The position numbers were made by a program, and so were the translations under genes. From contig NC_133166.1 of assembly GCF_040802235.1 (NCBI RefSeq), positions 113,288,991-113,352,990 on the forward strand: a DNA stretch of 64,000 nt. The letters are read 5' to 3'. Every line of letters begins with the position of its first letter. The first letter of the stretch is position 1. This DNA is from Manis javanica (Eukaryota; Chordata; Mammalia; Pholidota; Manidae). This document shows positions 54,862 through 64,000 of this stretch, piece by piece. Under the pieces are notes generated by a model. The model was not told the origin of the DNA. It made no database searches and worked only from the letters and a program-made list of their open reading frames with translations.

Positions 54862-57800
54862 CTGGGGAGAAGAGGAGAGAGAGAGAAAGTTACTGAGAGG
54901 CCACTGGAATTGGGGGCTGAAGGCTGTGGTTTCCCTCACTCCTGGGGTGGCCAGGTTCCTTGTCTTCTCAAGCCCACCCTTGTCCTAATGGCCCGAGTTC
55001 CATGGATACACCCCCAGGTCTGCCTAGGTGCACCGTGTAGCGTGCTAACATCGGGCTTCCGAGAAACTGTCTGTCCCGCATCGAGCCTCAGAGCGCAGTC
55101 TGCCCATATCCTGTCCTGGGCGCCTCCGTCTCTGGCCGGAAGTCCACTCTCCCCTTTCTGTGTGCCTACTGCCTGGCTGGGCCCTTGGCCTCCCTGCTCA
55201 GGCCTCCTCAAGCGTCTCCTCTCCCCTGGGCACCTGGCTCTGCCTTATCCTACTCCAGGCCTCACACAATCACCCTCCCCGAGAAGCAGCTCCTGGCAGC
55301 TGCCACCTTCAGCTGTGCTTCCCCTCTGCCCGGGCCTCCAGCCCTGGGGCCCAGCTGGCTTGCTAGACTCCTCACCACCACGCCCCGCCCTTGTCAGCAG
55401 CCTGGCCTGCGTGCACGCAAAGCCTGTGACCCTGCCCTGCATGGGGCAGGCACTGTGGCAGAATGAACCCCAGCAAGGGGCTTCTATCTCTGGCAGGTGT
55501 GTTTTGGGCTCCCCGGGGCCCCACACTGCCTGCAGGGAGAGCAGGACGGCTCTCAGCTGCCCCTTGACACTTAGGAGGACTTAATGGATCTGTCAAAACT
55601 AATGTAGAATCAGGGAGACAGTGGCAGAGCCTGACAGACACCGCAGGGCTCTTTCTTTCTCAACACCTGCAACCGGGAGCCCATCCACCCCTGTCATCTC
55701 CGGGCCTTGCAGGACGGGGTTCTCCTCACTGCGTGGGGCCCAGGTTCTGGGGTGGGGGGTACTTCAGGCCCCTCCTCCAGGCGCCCGTCTCCCTTCCTCA
55801 GTGGGTTCCCGGGACCCTGCAGTCCTCTCCCTCACTCTGCTGAGGGGACGTCTGCAGGAGCAGCAGGTGACACTCTGCTTTTTGGGGAGTGTTCATGGCA
55901 GGAAGAACTTGGCACAGAACTTCCATGGTTTTTCCTGACCTGGGCGAGCTGTGCCATCCCGTGTGTTCTCACCAATCCACCCAAGGGCCGAGGAAGCCCG
56001 AGCTGGGCTGGAGCGGACGACAAGCTCTGCCAGCACCGCGGACGGGGGCACCTGTCGGGCAGCCACCCACATCCAGAAGCCTGGGCCCGTGATAAGGGGA
56101 GACCCGGGGACGGGGACCAGCTGGGGGTGGGGAATATGGGCCCTCACGCCTTTTCTCTGTCCCAGGCCTCTAGGGCCCGTATGGTGTCCTTACTGTGATG
56201 CCGGGTGATCAAAGCCCAGCACCCATAACCTCACCACCACAGAAGCCAGGCCTTCTGGGCCCGTGTCTGTGGGGCAGGAGCCGCCTGCCCCTGGCCGCCC
56301 TCGGCCCAGCCTGGGGCATCAGCACCTGTCTAGGGCCCTTCTCACCTCTGGTACCTTCATCTTCTCTTTATCAGGATTCCTACAGCACCATCCAATGACC
56401 GAGGGGCACTTCTGGGCCAGTGCGGCTGGGCTCTAGAAGGAGAAAACAGTGTCTGCTTCTTGGCGGGCAGCTCCTGGGGTAGGGACACTGTGGCTGTTGC
56501 CCTGCACCTGTCACTTCCTGGCCACTCCGCCAGTGTTTGCTGGGAGAACTCAAGGACCGAGGGGCAGCACCGTGTCCCTTAGGAGAGAGCCGCCCTAGTG
56601 CAAACCCGGCAAACTCTTAGTTTGCAAATAAGGCTGCTCCCCAAAAGGGCAAGAAATTCTATCACCTCGCCTTCGTTCCCGGGGCAGCCCTCCTTAGAGA
56701 AGCCTGGCCCTGGACTCTGGGACTCAGAGGAGGGGACCAGGTCTGAAACCGAGCCCCTTTACCATAACCCACCTGCGTCCTATGGAAGACCCTCCTACAC
56801 ACAGGCGTTTGAACAAAAGCCCCTTGTCTCAGAGGGAATCACAGCAGTTGCTGAAACAGGCCCCTGAGTTGCTCATTCAGTGACAGAGGCCCTTGGTCAG
56901 GCTCTGAAGGGAGCACGAGAAGGGTGTCCTCTGTGTGACACTGGGAGCCCCACATCTTATAGGGGGCCCACCATGGCCCTGTCACCCTCTTCTGCCAGCT
57001 CTCCCTGCCCAGGTCATGAGGGCTGGGGGTGGGGGAGACTGCCCTAGGCTGCGGGGGGGCTCACTGTGAAGGCCAGTGTGCCCGCAGGCTCTGACACCAT
57101 CACAACCAAAGCAAACACGACCTACCTTGTGTGGTGCTGGTGGTGGCTTCTGGGAAATAGAAAGATGGAGTGATAAACACAGGTTGGAAGGCTCTGGCTC
57201 AGCCTTGTACACAGGAGGGGGCCTGCTCTGCAGCAGAGGGACAGAGCAGGGCCTTGGGTGTCCACCTGAGGGCTCGCTGCATGTGGGTCTGTGGCCGGCT
57301 GGCTCCACCTGCCTGCGCTGAGCCCACCCTTCCCCGTGGGTCCCCGGGGAGACATTCAGCCTAGGATGCCTGGTGCTGCTGCAGGCGTCTAACGGGGGGT
57401 TTTCATCAGCACCCTGTACGTCTTATGAAGACAAGAGATCCTCCCCTTCCCTTCCTGCTCCTCCCCCCTTCCTCCGCACACCCTGAACCGCCCCTGTGCC
57501 CGGCCCTCAGGGAAGTCCACCCGGCACCCTGGCTTCCTGTCTTCAGGCCCCCAGTGTGCAGACCTCAGGCCTTCCGGCGTCTTGCTGGGGCTGCGCCCTC
57601 ACACCCCCGGGGTCCTTCCTCCCACAGTGCTCCCGGGCCTGCCCTTGGGAGCCCAGCTAGCCGGGCCTCTGCACCCGCCCTACCCGGGGCCCGCCTCTGC
57701 CCTCTGCTGTTGCCCTGGTTAGGCAGCACAATGACCACATGCCATGAAGGTGACATTTTCCCCCAGTACCCCAGGGACCAAGGCCCATCGAGACACCAGT

Positions 57801-60800
57801 CCTGGAGCTGCCATGGCAGGAATGGGGGCACTTCACTTCTGTCCCCTGCCCAGCCTGGCGCCCAGCCCTGACGACTGGGCCCTGAGTAGTGACTGGGAAG
57901 GAAGGACAGGGCTCCAGAGATGGGCAGAGGCCATGTGTGTTTTTAAAGGCACAGCTGCCCCAGAGGAGAGCAATCGGGGGACACCTGGCCTTCCCTTTGG
58001 GGCCATCGCTGCCCAGGCAGGGTGTGTGCTTTCCTCCAATCCACAGCAGAGGCCCCTCCCTGGCCTTTGTCCCTGTGGGTCCTTCAGAAGCCTGAGTCAG
58101 GGCCTGGGGTCACTTCTCCTCAGGGGTAAGCCCCTCAGAGGCCAGGCTGTGTGCCCAGGAATGGGAGGGTGGCTCTGAGCCCCCATGTGCGCAGGTGATG
58201 ACCTCAGAACTGACGGGAACCTTCCCACAGGTGGAATCCCGGGGCAGCCAGGAGTCCCCATACTTTGGGGGGCTGGCTGGGGAGTGCCTGGGCCACAGGG
58301 CTGTGTAGTCAGGGGTCACTCACACTTTTACTGCGCCATCGCCAGATACAGCAGCAGCACAGCACCAGGAAAAAGGGCAGCGTCAGGAGGGGCACAGCCC
58401 AGTAGAGAGAGTGTAAACTGAGGAACACCCCTCTGGGAGGCCCTCCATCTGACTGAGTATCCTCTTTGTCTTCCGGCCCACCATCTGGAAGGGCTCTTTG
58501 TTGGGCAGGCGGTGGTGTGGCACCCAGTAAGGCAGGTGGGGTCCCCTCCTGAGGAAAGCACACGTGTTAAGTCCTCGTGCACCTGGGCAGCTTCCTGTGG
58601 TGCCCATCACTTGGCATCCCACCCCACACCTCCAAATCCACCTTTCCCCCTTACACTCAGATTGCCCCACTCTGAGAGGCCACAGCGGGACTAGGAGCCA
58701 GGGGCTGGGCCCTGAGGGCCCTGAAGCACCCTGGGCCACAGACCCTGCTCAGAGGCTCTGACCCAGAACCCTGCCAGGGTGTCCGGCATCCTCCGTGCTG
58801 GGCCACAGGCAGTGCCCACTGCATGCCCGGGCTGACAGCACAGGGGCCTGGGGAGGTGCCCACCAGTGAAGGCACACAGGGGGTGCAGGGGGGCTCCTGG
58901 GGCCGGGATGAAGGGGGTCTGCAGCATCAGGGCAGCACCCTGGGCCTATCTCCTCATAGCCTGGCCCTCCCTGGCCCCTACCCAGAGCTGCTCAGCCCCT
59001 CTGAGCTGCACTTCCACATCCGGAGGAGCGAGTGAGGGGACACCTGTGAGGTTTAGGGTTCATACCCCATCCTGGTACAGGGCAGGCCCGTAAGGAATGG
59101 GGGCTCCTGTCCTGTTCTTCTTCATAGTCACGGAGAAGCCCACTGTATCTGTGCAGTCAGGGGCTGCAAGGCCTGAACCGGTCACCCAAGTGCGATGCTT
59201 CAGGGAAGGGGGAGAGGGACAGGGCGAGGTGGACTCCGTGCCCAGGAGGCAGGGCCAAGGAGAGGGGAGGCCAGGCCAGGGCGGGGGGGAAGCCACTGTG
59301 CTGGGAGTAGACACCGGTTGGCTCCTGAGTTCTTCTCCCAATGTGCCTGTTGAAGGGCGCTTGTCACCAGGTGGGACCCCAATGGGCAAGTGGGTCAGTT
59401 CCGTCTGCTGCCGGGAGCAGACATCCAGGGATAAGTATAAACAGACATGCCCAGGAGTGTCAGTGCTGTCGGAAGCCAGGCGTGGGAGCAGGGGCTGTAC
59501 CCGCAGCGGGGCCCGAGCACCAGTGCAGTGGAATTCACCTCCACTATGCAGGGCCGGAGGGGGTCCCAGCCTCCAGGGCTCCTGGGTCTGAGACCCCAGT
59601 TTTGAGGGCCTGGACTCTAGCTCCCTGCACACAGCCTCCAGCCTCCACCCCCCACCTAAGCCAGACCCAGAGGGAGCTCTGAACTCCCCACCAGGAGACC
59701 CAGGCCAGGGAGGCGGCAAGGTGGGAGTCAAGGGGCCGCTCTCAGCACTGTCCCGGAGTCTGCTTGGAGCTCCAAGTGCAGGGTGCCATGTGCCTTCAGG
59801 GACCCTGGGCTTGCAACAGGGCAGAGGAGCTGCACGGCCGCAGACACCTTCACAGGGGTACCCCGAGGGCACTTCTGAAGCCTGAGCGGGGGCACCGCTC
59901 CCCAGGGAAAGGTTCAGGGGCTGCCGTGGCTGTGAGGTGCTGCCCAGGTGCCCAGCTGCCCAAGCGACTTGCTGGGCCTGCCCTGGACACTGTTCCTGCC
60001 TTTGGCTTCCCAGTGTGTCTCCCTGTCCGGGGATGCACAGAGTACAGTCCCAGGGGGCGGCAGTAGTCTCACCCTGGACGTCGCACAGGTCGTCCTGCTG
60101 ATCTCTAAATCCTTCTTGATGAAGGTGAGGCCATTATCCAGGCTGATATCGATGAGGACGGCCCTAGAGCACAGAAAGGGCAGACGGTGACCCGCAGCCC
60201 AGACGGTGACCCGCAGCCCAGACGGCACCGTGCGTGCGCTTGGCTCAACCTGCACCCGACCGTGGTCCTCGTTGTAACAGCTCTGATCAGCGGGCATTCA
60301 GGACCCTGAGTAGGGGGCAGCACGGGGCAGGAGGGCCCACCCCAGGACAGACGAGGCCCCCTGTGCAATGAAGGCTGAGCAGGCCGTGAGGAGCCCTGCA
60401 GGGCCTAGATGCCCTCGTGGCCACGGGCCAAGTGGCCAGGCGGGCTGTTTGGTGTCACCTCCCAAACTCTTTTCCATGACAGAGCATGCTGGCTTGTCCC
60501 TGAAAGGTGCCTGGGCCACAGGTACCGTCCCTGGGGCCCGGCACCTCTTGCATCCTGCCCTCCTTGACAGAGCCTGGGTGACAGGGGATCACAGCCCCTC
60601 AGGGGAGCACCCGCACAGGTGGGTGCAGAGGAAGCCCTGAGCCCTCCCAGAACTGGTGTGAGCAGCTCCTCCAGAGGATGCATCACGCACGCTGGTCCCG
60701 CCATAGTGCCCATAACTGACCACATTCCCTGAGCTTTACGCCTACCGGCCCTGATTATTCATCTCCAGTCCTGGGCAGGTAACGGAGGTGTCTTCCACCG

Positions 60801-63390
60801 ATAAAGCCTTCATTCCTGGAAGAAAGTGACACGCAAATAATGTCAATGGACATGTCCCCACATCCCCGACGCCCCTCCTGTGGCCCTTGGCAAGCAGAGC
60901 TCGCCCCTTGGCGGATGTCGGCTTCCGTTCTCTGCCTGCCTGGGAGCACCTGCCTCACACCAAGTGCCGTGCTGCTGACCCGACTGTCATTTCAGCTGCG
61001 ACCTTCTGAACATTCTTACCCTTCGTTGGAGCTCAGAATGAAAACTCAATGCCAAGTATGGTCAGGGGAAAGGATTGGTGTCTGGGTGGGGAAAGGCTAG
61101 GATTAAATGGGCAAAAATACCCAAAGCGGTGCAAACTGACTTTCCCGTTGGATGTGCCCAGTCCGGAGAGGAGGAGGATGGGACGGCAGCCCAGCACGCA
61201 GAGGGGCCTGGACAGGCACGAGCGACTGGAAAGGAGTTTTCAAACCAGTATTACATGCACGGGATGAACTCCCATTTATTAGTGTCCTCTCTAATTTCTC
61301 TTAAGAGTGTCCTTCACTTTCTTGGTTAGGTTCATTTCTAGGTAGTTTATTCTTTTTGATGCAGTTGTGAATGGAATTGTTTTCCTGATTTCTCTTTCTG
61401 CTAGTTCATCATTAGGGTATAGGAATGCAACAGATTTCTGTGTACTAATTCTGTATCCTGAGAATTGGCTGAATTCAGATATTAGTTCCAGTAGTTTTGG
61501 AATGGAGCCTTTAGGGTTTTTTATGGCATCATCTTTCAATCTCAAGTGAACACACCATCCTGGCAGACCTGGCAGCTCAGAGCCCTGGGGCTGCGTCGAC
61601 TTCCCTCCCATAGACTCATGGACTCGAGTCCTTGCCTCCCAAGGGAAGGGAGAGCCCAGGAAAGGGCGGGGGTGCATCTCTTAGGGTGCACCCCACCCAA
61701 AACCCCACCAGGGCTACAGGACAGGCTGCTCCCGGGGGTATGATGGTGCTGGGGATCGATTCAGTCCTGGGCACGAGCGGCAGGTGCCCAAGCACCCAGC
61801 CAGTGACCCCTTCCACTGTCCATGCTGCTGGTTTTTGGGGTGTGCACAGTGAATGGCCAGCATGGGCCCTGGTTTGCTGGGGGACAGCTGTCACCGGGGG
61901 ACAGGAGGGGCTGCTTACGGATGATTTCCTTCCCAGTGCGAAACTGACAGACAACGTCATCGTTGCGGACGCCCTGAAAACCTTTTCCAATAACCTTGAC
62001 GGTCTTTTTCCCTGCAAGAGTAATATCCAGACGTCTGTGTGGGGAAGCGTGGCGGTGTTTTCCTCAGATCACAGCTATGGCAGGCCGCCCCCACAACAGA
62101 ATTCCCATGAACCCTTGGGGCGTGCAGCTGTAGCTGAACCCACATCTGGGCAACCCCCTGGCCAAATCTTCTCCTTTCGGTCATTGACGGCGTACTCCCG
62201 GGAGCCTGGGCTGGGTGCAGCCTTAGGTGCCTCTCCCCACTTCCCATGACCCACGAAGTCCATCCATTAAAGGCCCCCAGCCTAGTTCCCTCCATAGGTG
62301 CAAACCCAGCCAGGGGTTTCTGCTCTGAAATCCCGACGTGCCCCCTAATGGGCGCAGGCAGGGACCAGGCAACCCTGAGACTATACACATTCACACCACA
62401 TGTGCCACACGCGCCACACACACACACACACGGTGCGCTCATACACACCACACAGACTGGAACCACATACAACACTCCCACCACACACATGGCACATTCA
62501 CAAAACACACACACACACACACACACACACTCCTGCGTTTACAACAGCGACCCCAGTTATCACCTCTAGTGCACAGAGAGGAGAAGTCCACAGACGTAAT
62601 CTCTACACAAGACCTGGCTATGAGCTGCAATAGAGAGAGAGAGGAGTGGCAGGGTCACGGGCGTGGACGGCGGGGGCGCGGCGTGCAGCCCCCTCCATGC
62701 CCCCTCACTCACGGGGTCAACGATGTCTTCCAGTCCGCTGTATCCAGTGTCCACTGCAAGCACATGACCCACTGTGCCAGCAATTTCCAGGAGCTGAAAG
62801 GGAGAGGAGACAGCCTGGGCCCACAGCCAGGGGTGATGACCCAGAGGTCCCCGTCCCAGGACACAGACACGGAGGGCTACACCCCGGCACCTCCAGCAGC
62901 CCCCGCTCAGGGGAGGGAAAACACTTCCACGCTCACCTCTGCTGTGTAGGTCTTACACAACACTTGCTACTCATTCTGAACGGCCACCTTGCACATCTTT
63001 CAACTCCCTGGGCCCAGCCTCAGCGGACAGGCCCCCCCTACTCCCCAGGGACCTCCTGGGGGGTGGAGGCCCATCGTCTGGGCGACCCTGAGAGCGCCGT
63101 CTTTGAAGCTTTCCCCTGCGAGGCTCCCAAGGGACCCCCCTTTCGCTGCTCAGAATTACCTGGTATTTCTGGGAATCTTCCACACCCACGAAATACACAG
63201 TTGCCCCCAACTGCCTGGATTTTTCAGCCTGAGAAAGAGGAAGTCATGGGTATAATAAATTTGGTCCAAATATGTGGACCCAAAGGCTGGTAACAATGGG
63301 CTTAACTCACTTCATCTTTTGTCTCCGCAAAGGATTCTGGTAGGAGTGGTCCACCTGTCAGCGCGATGATGAGGCTGGGGACCCTCTCTC
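54643..63390 (-). CDS. ANTXR-like receptor, copy B: exons 6 to 15 (5' end beyond window)
   Basis: This is the second tandem copy. Exons are 63390-63311, 63228-63160, 62793-62713, 62624-62564, 62011-61919, 60815-60746, 60163-60073, 58548-58324, 57149-57126 and 54861-54643. All are open with the same lengths and phases as copy A, and the stop is TGA instead of TAA. Exons 6-14 differ from A at nine of 794 bases by eye (seven replacement, two silent). Exon 15 differs at twelve of 219 (nine replacement, two silent, one in the stop). The third MIDAS position is Gly here too (ALTGG). The tail has ten cysteines. The exon 11 donor is GTAGGC rather than GTAAGC. Exons 1-5 should lie about 0.4-4.1 kb beyond the right edge. 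Confidence 0.87.
57126..57149 (-). CDS. ANTXR-like B exon 14 (micro-exon)
   Basis: Identical to copy A, including both splice sites. Confidence 0.75.
58324..58548 (-). CDS. ANTXR-like B exon 13
   Basis: One replacement in the stalk (TQPDG to TQSDG); the transmembrane helix is identical. Confidence 0.85.
60073..60163 (-). CDS. ANTXR-like B exon 12
   Basis: Identical to A by eye. A direct repeat of about 20 bases (gacggtgacccgcagccca) is present just upstream in B but single in A. Confidence 0.88.
60746..60815 (-). CDS. ANTXR-like B exon 11
   Basis: Two replacements (GLKM to GLEM, NNRG to NNQG). The donor is GTAGGC, weaker than the GTAAGC of A. Confidence 0.86.
61265..61548 (-). mobile_element. 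L1 LINE ORF2 fragment in ANTXR-like B intron 10
   Basis: Unit B copy; one visible residue change (FTNAS to FTTAS). Confidence 0.92.
61919..62011 (-). CDS. ANTXR-like B exon 10
   Basis: Coding bases identical to A, as far as I can read by eye. Confidence 0.88.
62414..62531. repeat. CA-rich microsatellite region in ANTXR-like B intron 9
   Basis: Counterpart of the unit A tract; the second CA run is longer here and the first is shorter. Confidence 0.9.
62564..62624 (-). CDS. ANTXR-like B exon 9
   Basis: Protein identical to A with one silent Leu codon change. The acceptor reads TTGCAG. Confidence 0.86.
62713..62793 (-). CDS. ANTXR-like B exon 8
   Basis: One replacement (DIID to DIVD) and one silent change against A. 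Confidence 0.88.
63160..63228 (-). CDS. ANTXR-like B exon 7
   Basis: Two replacements against A: ATLYF to ATVYF and GVQD to GVED. Confidence 0.88.
63311..63390 (-). CDS. ANTXR-like B exon 6
   Basis: Same length and splice sites as A; one replacement (KVE to KDE). The ALTGG motif is retained. Confidence 0.88.
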
Positions 63391-64000
63391 CTGCGGGAGA
63401 GGCAGGGCGTGACTGGGTCAATGAGAGCAACGGCCACCGGCTTCCAGGACCCGAGCACTGCTCCCCATGCCTCACCCTCCTGGGGAGAGGCCACCCCGAC
63501 CTGAGCACCTGCCACCCACATGCCTGGAAGGCTTTGCAGCTTATCATGCAACAAGGAGGGCCTCCAGCCCAGGACCCACTTTGCAGATGAGGAGACTGAG
63601 CCCAGCTTAGGGTTCCTCCTACAGAACTGTCACTTCTCCCAGATGGCACAACCTTAGCCCTGAAAGGCAACGCCAGCAATTTCACAGGACAAGCGCCAGC
63701 CTTCCAGGAGAGCAAAAACAGGAGGGGGCACCCCTACTGTGCGCGACTCCCGCCCGGCCACGCAGGCCCGTTCCAGCTCTGGGCCTCACCCACAGCTCTC
63801 CCGTGGGCACCTGCACACCCAGGCTCAGGGCTCGAGTAAGAGGCAGGTGAGCAGTAGACCCCCTCCCAGGCTCAGTGCCTCTCCCGGGGCCACACAGCTT
63901 CCCTAGACCCTACAGCCAAGGTGAGGATGCTTCTGGGACAGGCACAGTCGCTCACACTGCGGGAGACCCAGAGCAGGAGCCTCAGCCCAAGGGCGGGAGC

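Larger units (their letters stand above)
47369..64000. repeat. Tandem segmental duplication, unit B (first half, runs off the edge)
   Basis: Same orientation as unit A and directly adjoining it. The last base corresponds to about 31,213 in unit A, so exons 1-5 of the second ANTXR-like gene, and the rest of the unit, should lie to the right of the window. Confidence 0.97.

Overview
The window is nuclear DNA of a placental mammal: short exons in long introns with GT-AG junctions, CpG islands, old MIR and L1 debris, and several LTR fossils. I see no Alu, rodent B1/B2, ruminant tRNA-Glu-type or carnivore CAN SINEs. The young repeats are L1 3' ends, so a non-primate, non-rodent mammal is likely; I cannot name the species.

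Layout: 1-11.2 kb holds the 5' end of PTDSS2 (phosphatidylserine synthase 2) on the minus strand, with exon 2, exon 1 and a CpG-island promoter carrying two ZNF143-type motifs. 11.2-14.69 kb is intergenic L1 and LTR debris. A direct tandem duplication starts at about 14,686. Unit A runs to about 47,368 (about 32.7 kb), and unit B starts at about 47,369 and runs off the right edge; base 64,000 corresponds to about 31,213 in unit A. Each unit carries one gene on the minus strand that I assembled from splice sites and reading phase. It is an anthrax-toxin-receptor-like (ANTXR/ANTXRL family) single-pass membrane protein. Copy A is complete in the window: 15 exons, all phases compatible, 1,455 coding bases, 484 residues. 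Copy B is present from exon 6 to exon 15 and is also open.

The predicted copy A protein has a signal peptide, a vWA domain, an Ig-like ANTXR stalk domain with conserved cysteines, a proline-rich linker, one transmembrane helix, and a short cysteine-rich tail. Three of the five canonical MIDAS metal-site residues are replaced, so it looks like a metal-blind vWA receptor. Human ANTXRL, as I recall, lies on chromosome 10q11 rather than beside PTDSS2, so this may be a separate, little-described family member. An orphan exon-10 duplicate lies upstream of exon 1, which suggests an older round of duplication.

Right of the gene, unit A has two further CpG islands (40.7-41.2 kb and 45.9-46.4 kb). The second contains ATG-CAG followed by a splice donor on the plus strand and could be the first exon of ANO9, the divergent neighbour of PTDSS2 in human; this is tentative. 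The rest is intron or intergenic DNA with L1, MIR, LTR and microsatellite sequence. No RNA genes or CRISPR arrays were seen.
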